From assembly GCA_964548225.1 (NCBI GenBank), contig CAZJQP010000109.1, forward strand, positions 1-15,078: 15,078 bases of DNA, given 5' to 3'. This document shows positions 1-5,940 of this stretch, in pieces. The stretch comes from CALMEH01 sp964548225. Lineage in GTDB: Bacteria; Acidobacteriota; Blastocatellia; Pyrinomonadales; Pyrinomonadaceae. The first letter of the stretch is position 1. Every line of letters starts with the position of its first letter. The notes beneath the pieces are model-generated. The model was given only the letters and a program-made list of their open reading frames with translations. It was not told the origin of the DNA and made no database searches. The translations under genes and the position numbers were made by a program.

Positions 1-47
1 AGTTTCGGCAATTGCTCACGCAATTCAGTTGGCAATAATTCCATCAT
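1..47 (-). CDS. Partial 5' end of a probable DUF2958 protein
   Basis: Reading the minus strand from the ATG at 47-45, with a second in-frame ATG at 44-42, gives the peptide MMELLPTELREQLPKL before the window ends. This resembles the usual opening of DUF2958 proteins (M-E-L-[LM]-x-x-E-L-R-x-x-L-P-x-L), a small family of unknown function common on plasmids and integrative elements. It starts 20 bases after the stop of the preceding gene on the same strand, so it is probably the next gene of the PRTRC operon. No clear ribosome binding site is visible. Only about 15 codons can be read, so the family call rests on a short N-terminal match. Confidence 0.5.
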   Translation of the reverse strand, partial: MMELLPTELREQLPK

Positions 48-67
48 AAATTTTGAATTTTCGGGTT

Positions 68-655
68 TTAGAACAAACTCGGTTGTGCGTTTGAATTTCC
101 ACTTGGTTTGCCGCTCACTTTTTGTAAGATTGTCCGCGCCAGAGCGGATTGGAATTTATCCTGCCGGGCATTTGAACGGGCGTTTTCGCCGTTTTCGGGC
201 TGTTTTGTTCTGCTTGCGCGTTTTGCTTCCGCTTCTTCGGCAATCACCCGTTCGGTTTCTTCGCGGTAAATCAGGCAAGTTTGAACCGCTAATTTCGCTT
301 TCAGCCAAGCCTTTAATTTGCCGTGTTTAGCGATTACTGAATCAGGTTCGTAAGTTATTTGTTCGATTTCGTCCGATAAGTCGCCGCACATTTCGCGGAC
401 GCGCATTGTTTCAATCGAAAGATTGATCCATTCCGGCATCCGTCGGGCAAAATCCACCAGATAAAAGACTGAGGTGCGAAGCGCGTCATAGTGTCGCAAA
501 AAAAGATTCGGCTCATAGTCGCCTCCGGCGCGGGTAACTTCTTCGTCGAGTTTGACCACACTCCAATCTTCTGGAGGCTGTGGTTTTTTCTTGACAAGTG
601 CCGTCGTGAGCATCCGGTAAAGTTCATCGCGGGCGTAAAGTTTAGGCTGCTCCAT
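68..655 (-). CDS. Hypothetical protein of the PRTRC operon with a C-terminal Q-x-S-L-F tail
   Basis: This encodes 195 residues. I do not recognise the family. The body looks mostly helical (residues 1-145) and is followed by a polar, probably flexible tail rich in Lys, Asn, Gln and Ser. The protein ends in QPSLF at residues 191-195, which fits the Q-x-[SD]-L-F form of the bacterial sliding-clamp-binding pentapeptide. Its start overlaps the end of the ThiF gene by 14 bp, and a GGAG sits 9 bases before the ATG, so the start is well supported and translation is probably coupled. There is no signal peptide or membrane segment. Its place after ThiF in a tightly packed operon suggests a DNA-associated accessory role; that is inference. 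Confidence 0.8.
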   Translation of the reverse strand: MEQPKLYARDELYRMLTTALVKKKPQPPEDWSVVKLDEEVTRAGGDYEPNLFLRHYDALRTSVFYLVDFARRMPEWINLSIETMRVREMCGDLSDEIEQITYEPDSVIAKHGKLKAWLKAKLAVQTCLIYREETERVIAEEAEAKRASRTKQPENGENARSNARQDKFQSALARTILQKVSGKPSGNSNAQPSLF

Positions 656-1553
656 TTGATTTGCTCCGCCGTTTTACTTTCGGTTTTTTCGTTTCCGCCA
701 TCTTCAAGGCTTCGGCAATGTTTTCCTGCGTGCAGTAGCTTGAACGGCTTGTGCCGCTCTCCAAATCGAAATATGTCGCAAAGCGGCGCAAAGAATTGGT
801 CAGCAATAACTCGGTGAGAATTTCTCCGATTTCCACCGCGACGCGCTGGTTGATGTTCAGACTTTGTTCGCCGCGCATTATTCTCTCGGCGCACGACATC
901 CGTTCGATGTTTTCTCTGGGTGACGGAATTTCGAGATTTTCGAGCAGTTCAGGGTGGACAACTGACGGCGCAGGCAATTTTTTACAAATTGTCGAACTTG
1001 AAAAATAATTTTCGGGTTTTTCTCTTTTGACTTCCGAACCGATTAAAACCTGCCCCGACGATTTGCCGTTGCCGCCGTCAATCCACCAAAATTCAGGCGC
1101 GTTGTGTGAATTGTATTTGTTTGATTCTTCCAACGAGCGATGAATTTCGCGCCGCGCCAGGTGATTATCAACACAGCCGACCAGAATCGTTAATTCTTTG
1201 AAACAGTTGCGGTTCGGTTTGAGATGTTTTTCAAATTCAAGCTTTCCGTTTGAGTATGAAACTTCGAGTCCCCAGGCAAGCGTGATGCGCTCCGCCAAAG
1301 TCTGCGCCTTAAATCTGCCAATCTCGGCGGCACAAAAATTACTTCTTGGAATATTACCGCTTTCCACCACATCAGAGTCAATAATGGTCATTTCAACGGA
1401 TTTGCCGATGCGCCGCAGTTCAAATGCTACTCGCGCCAAATTCATCGCGGCGAATGAACCCGTCCCGCCCGCACCGATGAGATAAATTTTCAATTTGCTG
1501 AACTCTTTCGGCAAAACCCGTGCGGCTTTAGCAAAACTTAAATCAAGATTCAT
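642..1553 (-). CDS. PRTRC ThiF-family (E1-like) adenylyltransferase
   Basis: This is a 303-residue E1-like protein of the ThiF/MoeB/HesA fold. Such enzymes bind ATP and adenylate the C-terminal carboxylate of a ubiquitin-like protein. The nucleotide-binding GAGGTGS lies at residues 27-33 and is followed by the acidic strand IIDSDVVESGNIPRSNF (D59, D61, N67, R70). GCVDN-x-x-ARR is at 126-135 and WIDGGN with GQVLIG at 157-172, a pattern typical of the PRTRC ThiF branch. C221 (in SCAE) and C190 are candidates for a thioester cysteine; which is used cannot be told from sequence. A basic tail (289-299) follows. The gene starts 3 bases after protein A stops and overlaps the next gene by 14 bp. The likely partner is the small protein C in the same operon. 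Family assignment is firm; the substrate is inferred. Confidence 0.88.
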   Translation of the reverse strand: MNLDLSFAKAARVLPKEFSKLKIYLIGAGGTGSFAAMNLARVAFELRRIGKSVEMTIIDSDVVESGNIPRSNFCAAEIGRFKAQTLAERITLAWGLEVSYSNGKLEFEKHLKPNRNCFKELTILVGCVDNHLARREIHRSLEESNKYNSHNAPEFWWIDGGNGKSSGQVLIGSEVKREKPENYFSSSTICKKLPAPSVVHPELLENLEIPSPRENIERMSCAERIMRGEQSLNINQRVAVEIGEILTELLLTNSLRRFATYFDLESGTSRSSYCTQENIAEALKMAETKKPKVKRRSKSNGAA

Positions 1554-1556
1554 ACT

Positions 1557-2276
1557 TCATAAACCAGCCTTTTTGATAAGCTGCGCGTATCTATTCAAAT
1601 CAAGCACGCCTTCCGGCATTTCGGAGATGTAATCCGCAGGAATTTGGGCGAAATAGTCATAAACTCCGCAGCGAAATCGAATTTTAGGATTGTTCGTGTG
1701 AACGTCAACCAAAATTCCGAAAATGCGAAACTTGCCGCTCTCATCGCGGTCGTCGGCTTGGCTGAAATGAATCACGCCGTCGGGGTGCGTGTGCAGTTCA
1801 ATACACGCTTCACCGTATTCGGAAAGCGAATCATCGGCTAAGGCACGCGCCCAACTTCTTTCCTTGCCGATATTTTTCCAACACCACTGACTCGTCGCCT
1901 CGTGCCAAAAAATGACGAAAACATCTTCCCGGAAATTCTGCGAGTCGCTACCAATCCGTGCATTTTCCAGAATTTGCTGCCAAAGATTGCTTGGAATTCG
2001 CGGTTTGTGCCAGACAATTCCGCTGTTCACTTCAGGCAAACCTTTGATCGGTTCACGGCAAACGGGCAGGCAAACTGAGAATTCGCGGCGTTTGGCGCGA
2101 ATAAACACACCGTTTCCCGCCATCAGATATTCAAACATTACTGCCGTAATCGCTTCTGTTTCACTTGAGGCGATTCTATGTTCGACAAATTTCGGGACGA
2201 ACGGTAACACTTTCAAATTGTTTTGCATATTTTTTAGAAATTCGAGGGCTATTTCTTTTCGACGGCTTGCCGCCAT
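1557..2276 (-). CDS. PRTRC protein A, JAB/JAMM-family metalloprotease
   Basis: This 239-residue protein contains a complete JAMM zinc-protease motif, H-x-H-x7-S-x-x-D. The residues are H162, H164, S172 and D175 in ELHTHPDGVIHFSQADD. E126, in the preceding hydrophobic strand, is a plausible catalytic glutamate. JAB enzymes cleave isopeptide or peptide bonds C-terminal to ubiquitin-like modifiers or trim their tails. The N-terminal half (1-115) has no motif I can name. The gene overlaps the end of protein B by 28 bp, and GGAG lies 5 bases before the ATG, which supports the start and translational coupling. Between E2-like B and E1-like ThiF, the gene order matches PRTRC cassettes. A role in processing or removing protein C is inference from this context. 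Confidence 0.85.
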   Translation of the reverse strand: MAASRRKEIALEFLKNMQNNLKVLPFVPKFVEHRIASSETEAITAVMFEYLMAGNGVFIRAKRREFSVCLPVCREPIKGLPEVNSGIVWHKPRIPSNLWQQILENARIGSDSQNFREDVFVIFWHEATSQWCWKNIGKERSWARALADDSLSEYGEACIELHTHPDGVIHFSQADDRDESGKFRIFGILVDVHTNNPKIRFRCGVYDYFAQIPADYISEMPEGVLDLNRYAQLIKKAGL

Positions 2277-2923
2277 AAATCTCCAACGGTGGCGTTAATT
2301 TCCAGTAATTCGGAGTTGGGAAACCGCTTATTATTTTTCTTTGCCAAAGAGAATAAGAGCCGCCGGACATCTTTTGGTTCTGATTTACATTTATTTGCCG
2401 AATGATCGCGGTTAAAAGGCGTGTTGAAGATAAGATTCCAGATTTTATCAAGCGTTTCGACTCTGGCTTCGGGAACTTCGTTACTGCCGAAACAGATTTT
2501 GCCGTTTGAATTTCCGCCGATGTTCGGCAATGGGGCAACGAAAAGTTTGGTTTGTTTATTAACCGTCTTGCTTTTTGTCGCCCACAGATAAAAGTCCGTT
2601 CGATGCCCGAACAAAATCAAGGTCGGCAAAGGAAGCGTGATTTCGGCAACTTTTCCGTCTTCGGATTCAACGAAAATCGTTCTAATCCTGGCAGGTTCGA
2701 TTGAGAGAATATAATTTCCTTCCGGTTCTTCGCGGTAACGCAGCAGGCGGCGGTTAATCCAGCCCGAATCAGCGCGGTAATCCCGAAAAGCAAAAGCAAT
2801 TTGTTCACTCGACAAGGCTTTAGCGGTTTCTTTTTCGCCTTCAAATCGTTTGAAAAGATATTGACCGGGCAAAAAAAACAATGCTCCGAGTGCATCGGGC
2901 GGCGACGTTAGACGATTATTCAT
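2249..2923 (-). CDS. PRTRC protein B, predicted E2-like protein
   Basis: This 224-residue protein matches the PRTRC B pattern, in which a hydrophobic strand LFVAPLPNI (127-135) leads into NGKICFGS (140-147) and then a helix and F-N-T-P-F-N segment (160-171). PRTRC B has been grouped with the prokaryotic E2-like families. The stretch P-N-I-x5-G-K-I-C with C144 resembles the ubiquitin E2 active-site signature (HPN[IV]...G-x-[IV]-C), though the histidine is replaced by leucine. If that comparison holds, C144 would carry the modifier as a thioester. The gene starts 50 bases after the F-like gene ends, with AGAGG about 13 bases before the ATG, and its end overlaps protein A by 28 bp. Family call is good; catalytic activity is unproven. 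Confidence 0.75.
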   Translation of the reverse strand: MNNRLTSPPDALGALFFLPGQYLFKRFEGEKETAKALSSEQIAFAFRDYRADSGWINRRLLRYREEPEGNYILSIEPARIRTIFVESEDGKVAEITLPLPTLILFGHRTDFYLWATKSKTVNKQTKLFVAPLPNIGGNSNGKICFGSNEVPEARVETLDKIWNLIFNTPFNRDHSANKCKSEPKDVRRLLFSLAKKNNKRFPNSELLEINATVGDLWRQAVEKK

Positions 2924-2973
2924 TAGTTTTTGGCAACCTCTTTTTCTGCCGTTTGTCTGCCGCTTTTTTTCAC

Positions 2974-3795
2974 CTAGGGAATTTTTCCCGTGTTCCAGAG
3001 CGAAATCATATCGCCCAAAATTTCTTTGGGGTTTGCTTCAATCAATCCATCAAGAAGTTCAGTTTGCTGTAACATTTCTTTTGCTTGGCGGTAACTGTCG
3101 GTTAAAAATCGAACCGTTTTTTCATCCCACGAATAATTTTCTGAGTATTGACAGTTGGTTATATCAATCCACGGATTGCCGGTTGAATGATCAACGACTT
3201 CAAAAATGTTGAGGTAAAGCCCGACTCGTCCCGTTCTTTCTAAGTTCCAAATTTTATCGAAGGAATAACGGTTGATTTCGGGGAAATCTTCCTTTTTAAC
3301 GTGGTAATTGTTGGAAAAAAACTCCCAAAGTTCATCGTCGTTACTGAAAAAAAGGAGTGCCGCCACATAGCTGACTTGCAGATATTCATACTCCGGTTCG
3401 TCACAGCAAAAATCTACATTGAGCGAATAAATGTTGAAATTCTCAAAATCCGCGTCCGGCTCTTCATACCAACCGCCGAGAAGCGGAAACAGATGTTCAT
3501 TGACGAGTTCAAAAAATTCGTTGGCTCTTTCGGAGTAATTTTCGTAGCATCCCGCTTTGAAAAGACTTGTCCGCGAGCGTTCCCATTCAGCGGGGAAAAA
3601 TTGACGAAAAAGCTGATATTTGCGCTGTTCGGAAATTACCCTTTCAATGCTCCGGCAAGCCTCTAACGCATTTGAGTTACGGACTTTAAACTCAAGATAA
3701 TCAATCGCTCCGAAAATCCTCTCGGCGTAAGATTTCTTGGGATTATTCCAAATCGGATGCCGAGTTTTTTTGGAATTTAATGCCAGAGTTGTCAT
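2974..3795 (-). CDS. Probable PRTRC protein F
   Basis: This 273-residue protein lies between C and B, where PRTRC F is normally found. The C-terminal part (about 200-255) contains NPWIDITN, a Trp-containing turn (YSWDEKTVRFL) and a helix with YRQAKEM. This resembles what I recall of the F family's conserved C-terminal block (N/G-P-W-[IL]-D-x-T ... W ... L ... W/Y-x-x-A). The rest is acidic and aromatic-rich with no catalytic motif that I recognise and no membrane segment. GAGG sits 5 bases before the ATG, and the gene starts 6 bases after the preceding one stops. The function of F is unknown. The call rests on gene order plus the C-terminal block, so it could instead be an unrelated gene in the same slot. 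Confidence 0.6.
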   Translation of the reverse strand: MTTLALNSKKTRHPIWNNPKKSYAERIFGAIDYLEFKVRNSNALEACRSIERVISEQRKYQLFRQFFPAEWERSRTSLFKAGCYENYSERANEFFELVNEHLFPLLGGWYEEPDADFENFNIYSLNVDFCCDEPEYEYLQVSYVAALLFFSNDDELWEFFSNNYHVKKEDFPEINRYSFDKIWNLERTGRVGLYLNIFEVVDHSTGNPWIDITNCQYSENYSWDEKTVRFLTDSYRQAKEMLQQTELLDGLIEANPKEILGDMISLWNTGKIP

Positions 3796-3801
3796 AAATC
3801 C

Positions 3802-4113
3802 TCAAAAACCGAGCGGAATGGAATTAGCAGGTGTCGGATGAGTTTTGACCAAATCGGTAAAATGCCTTTCGGTTCTGCCGATTTCTTCGCGGGCAACAAG
3901 CAATACTTCCTCTGCCCGTTCAATTTCGGCAAAATCAAAGACTTCTGCCATACTTTTTCGCATTAGTTCTTCCGCTACAATAATCGCCGGATTTATTTGC
4001 TCATTGGCAGCGCATAAAATCTCAAACGGCGTTTTAGTTTCGGGTTGGTTTTTACCCGTTCGACGAGCCTTTGTGCTGGGCTTTTTTGACGATTGTAACA
4101 ATGAGCTTTCCAT
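3802..4113 (-). CDS. Hypothetical protein between PRTRC C and F
   Basis: This encodes 103 residues and I do not recognise the family. The N-terminal 28 residues are basic and polar (KKPSTKARRTGKNQ) and the rest is predicted helical with many Glu, including a possible coiled stretch around 55-90 (EVFDFAEIERAEEVL, then REEIGRTERHF). The chosen start lies inside protein C and gives a 62-bp overlap; GGGAAG is about 6 bases upstream, so it may be real, but a later non-ATG start near the end of C cannot be excluded. The stop is 6 bases before the F start. The usual PRTRC order has no gene here, so it may be a lineage-specific addition. Confidence 0.65.
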   Translation of the reverse strand: MESSLLQSSKKPSTKARRTGKNQPETKTPFEILCAANEQINPAIIVAEELMRKSMAEVFDFAEIERAEEVLLVAREEIGRTERHFTDLVKTHPTPANSIPLGF

Positions 4114-4306
4114 TTTTTACTTCCCGCGTAATCGAGGCGTTTTCAACCGATGAATAATGAGGTTGGAGAACGGTTTTGAGCATTTTGTCATCCTCAGCCA
4201 AAACCGTTTCCAATTCAAATTCCTGACCTTCGATTTTAATGGTTGCTTGTGGTTCGGTAATGACGGCTTGGCTTGGAGCCGCCGCCTCTTGGTTAGTTTG
4301 TTCCAT
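4052..4306 (-). CDS. PRTRC protein C, predicted ubiquitin-like small protein
   Basis: This is an 84-residue protein, in the usual size range for PRTRC C apart from an N-terminal extension of about 20 residues rich in Ala, Gln and Pro. The core has the C pattern: a strand with ATIKIEG, a helix (KMLKTVLQPHYSSV), the N-A-S-I strand, then K-N-G-K-L-I-V-T-I and the closing K-G at 79-80. This family has been classed as a prokaryotic ubiquitin-like (beta-grasp) protein that travels with E1, E2-like and JAB genes. The chain ends K-G-S-S-N-G, so a glycine is at the extreme C-terminus and another, G80, is four residues inside. The gene follows the E-like gene by 24 bases. Being a conjugated modifier is inference from family and neighbours. 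Confidence 0.72.
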   Translation of the reverse strand: MEQTNQEAAAPSQAVITEPQATIKIEGQEFELETVLAEDDKMLKTVLQPHYSSVENASITREVKNGKLIVTIVKKAQHKGSSNG

Positions 4307-4330
4307 AACTTTTTTTCCAAAATTTAGTTG

Positions 4331-5392
4331 TTAGAAAGAGAAAAGACTGCCTTGCACACCCGTTTCAGCCGGCGGTGGCGCAACTACGGGCGAGTTATTT
4401 TCAGCCGTTGTGGTCGGCACGTTTTGGGTTGGAGGAGTTTCTTGAGTTTTTGGTTGCTGCGCGGAAACCGTTTTTGTTTCGGGCGTGGATTTGTTGACAG
4501 ATTTCTTCGCCGTCAATTTTTCCTTCTTCATCTTGTCAATCACTTTAACGGGCAAATCCGCCTGATACTTCGCCAAAACTTTTTCAATTTCGGGAGCCAG
4601 CGCAATCGGTAGATTATTTCTCGAAATCTCAACCATCGTAATCTGCGGCGCGAAATCGTGTGTCTTGACACTTAAAACCGCTTTGCGAATTTCCGAATTT
4701 TCACCAATAGGAAGCAGTTGAATGGTTGCCGTAACCGTGCATTTGTCAAATTGATACGGTTCTTTTTCAGGCAAAGTCAAACTGCCGCCTGTGGCTTTGA
4801 TTTCAATACCTGTTTCCGTTTTTGACGATTCAATCTCTGCTTTTTCGCTAACCGTAGAAATTTCCGGCTTTTCAAGTGAAAATTCGCTCGAAAGCGTTTC
4901 GGTAGTTTCGATTGGCACGATTTCGGCAACTTCATTTTCTGCTATCGCTGAAAAATCATCCGTTTGACTTGGAATGTTCACAATCAAATCGTGATTTTCA
5001 TCTACATCCGCCGTTTCTATTACCGGCTCGTCAACAACGCCAAGAAACTCATCTTCAGAAATTGTTGATTTTTGAGACGTTTCTGAAACGATGGTCGCGG
5101 ATTCATCTGTTACTGCAACATTGGTTTCACTATTGACAATGCGAAACTCGCGCAAACACTCCAAAAAATGACCCGTAAAAATGTTCTGAATCGTTGCTTG
5201 TTCATTTTCCCGGCACATATACTCCAAGCCTTGCCAGAATTCAAGGGCGAGTTTTCGCGCCGGTTCTTCTTCATTGACAAAGCCATCCGTTGCAATCGCC
5301 GCGTTTGCCAGTTCGCGGGCAGTGTATTTTAGTTGTTCGATTTTTTCTTGGTTTTCAAGATTGATAAATGCTCCCGCACTTAAAATTTCCAT
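4331..5392 (-). CDS. Probable PRTRC protein E, long form with acidic linker and C-terminal Q-x-S-L-F
   Basis: This 353-residue protein opens the PRTRC operon. Residues 1-88 form a helical domain I do not recognise. Residues 90-200 are an acidic, Ser/Thr/Glu-rich linker. Residues 202-290 (GSLTLPEKEPY..., VTATIQLLPIGENSEIRKAVL, then LAPEIEKVLAKYQADL) resemble the core of PRTRC E. A Lys-rich stretch (288-301) leads into a Thr/Pro/Gln-rich disordered tail, and the chain ends QGSLFSF, with a clamp-binding-like Q-x-S-L-F at 347-351. Typical E proteins are roughly half this length, so this one appears extended at both ends. GGGAG lies about 10 bases before the ATG, which supports the start. The E call depends on gene order and a modest core resemblance; the molecular role is unknown. 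Confidence 0.55.
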   Translation of the reverse strand: MEILSAGAFINLENQEKIEQLKYTARELANAAIATDGFVNEEEPARKLALEFWQGLEYMCRENEQATIQNIFTGHFLECLREFRIVNSETNVAVTDESATIVSETSQKSTISEDEFLGVVDEPVIETADVDENHDLIVNIPSQTDDFSAIAENEVAEIVPIETTETLSSEFSLEKPEISTVSEKAEIESSKTETGIEIKATGGSLTLPEKEPYQFDKCTVTATIQLLPIGENSEIRKAVLSVKTHDFAPQITMVEISRNNLPIALAPEIEKVLAKYQADLPVKVIDKMKKEKLTAKKSVNKSTPETKTVSAQQPKTQETPPTQNVPTTTAENNSPVVAPPPAETGVQGSLFSF

Positions 5393-5453
5393 TTTCTTTA
5401 ACTCCCAAATTTTACTAACCGCTTTTTCTTATCGCTTGGCTCAAAGATTGTGC
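5393..5453 (-). other. Leader upstream of the PRTRC operon
   Basis: This short spacer lies between the terminator-like hairpin and the E start and should carry the PRTRC operon promoter if there is one. On the minus strand I see only a weak candidate: TTGCAC overlapping the terminator T-run, then a GATAAG about 16 bases later. The -35 box is poor, and I see no convincing sigma-54 site here. GGGAG about 10 bases before the ATG is the likely ribosome binding site. Read-through from the upstream sigma-54 unit remains possible. Confidence 0.3.
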
Positions 5454-5490
5454 AAAAAACAATAAAGCCGTCTGAATTTATCATCCGGCT
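5454..5490 (-). terminator. Rho-independent terminator-like hairpin after the small paralog pair
   Basis: On the minus strand the sequence reads AGCCGGATGA-TAAAT-TCAGACGGCT. The two arms form five pairs (AGCCG/CGGCT) and three more (TGA/TCA) around a two-base mismatch. This is followed by TTATTGTTTTTT. It lies 30 bases after the stop of the 75-residue protein and before the PRTRC E gene, so it would separate the two transcription units. The GC-rich base of the stem plus the T-run are typical of an intrinsic terminator; the mismatch makes it a moderate one. Confidence 0.65.
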
Positions 5491-5519
5491 CTACAAAAGA
5501 TTATTTTGATTTTTAGTCT

Positions 5520-5747
5520 TTAGAAAAGTTCATCTTCGGACTGTTTTTCTTTGAGTTTTAAGTCGCTTAACTTATTTCCCGTCAAAAGCCTACCGTGAAC
5601 AGTTTCCATCTCTTCCGCTTCTTTTATCAACTCATCCGTTTCTTCGATGAGGCGTGTCCACCGCGCCTGGTCTTCCGCTTCATCAAAGGGTAAAACAGCC
5701 CAATCGTCAGTATCTTTAGTAACTTCTTTATCTTTTTCGATTTGCAT
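5520..5747 (-). CDS. Small acidic hypothetical protein, paralog of its upstream neighbour
   Basis: This encodes 75 residues, very rich in Asp, Glu and Lys. No known family is recognised. Residues 14-40 (DDWAVLPFDEAEDQARWTRL, then IEETDEL) align with residues 28-54 of the gene just upstream, sharing W-A, P, A-E, R-W and I-E-E-T. The C-terminal half (45-75) is charged and probably helical. The start overlaps the upstream gene by 20 bp, with GGAG about 12 bases before the ATG, so the two are probably translated together. The stop is followed by a terminator-like hairpin. A small regulator or adaptor linked to the sigma-54 activator is possible but unsupported by any motif. Confidence 0.7.
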   Translation of the reverse strand: MQIEKDKEVTKDTDDWAVLPFDEAEDQARWTRLIEETDELIKEAEEMETVHGRLLTGNKLSDLKLKEKQSEDELF

Positions 5748-5916
5748 TTTGTTTTAAGTTCTCCGTTTCTTCAATAATTTTTAACCAACGCGGAAGGTTT
5801 TCAGCCTGGGATTCAGGGAAAATTGCCCAATTTTCCTGATAATTTTTCGTTGAAACCTCCGCTTTTCGGGGATTTTTCGTTAAGTTTTCGTTCAAAATTG
5901 TGCCTCGGTTAATCAT
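5728..5916 (-). CDS. Small hypothetical protein, paralog of its downstream neighbour
   Basis: This encodes 62 residues. Residues 28-54 (ENWAIFPESQAENLPRWLKI, then IEETENL) form the block shared with the next gene. Outside it there is a basic N-terminal region (1-25) and a basic end (NANRKR), unlike the acidic end of its paralog. It starts 24 bases after the sigma-54 activator stops, and no strong ribosome binding site is visible, so the exact start is uncertain. The overlap with the next gene and the shared strand make an operon likely. The function is unknown. Confidence 0.6.
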   Translation of the reverse strand: MINRGTILNENLTKNPRKAEVSTKNYQENWAIFPESQAENLPRWLKIIEETENLKQNANRKR

Positions 5917-5940
5917 AATAAATCAAAAATCAAACCTTGT

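Noticed and set aside
355..894. 179-codon minus-strand frame
   Set aside because: It overlaps the ThiF gene and the 195-residue gene in another frame, both of which have family motifs, good starts or operon spacing.
2974..2990. GGGAAAAATTCCC palindrome at the end of the F-like gene
   Set aside because: Short, AT-rich in the centre, no T-run after it on the minus strand, and the operon continues; not called a terminator.
4117..4320. Alternative 67-codon frame starting just upstream of protein C
   Set aside because: Out of frame with the C family pattern and lacking any motif; the C frame is supported by family resemblance.
4913..4928. TGGCACGATTTCGGCA on the plus strand, a fair sigma-54 promoter match
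   Set aside because: It is inside the acidic linker of the E-like gene on the antisense strand, with no plus-strand gene downstream; likely chance.
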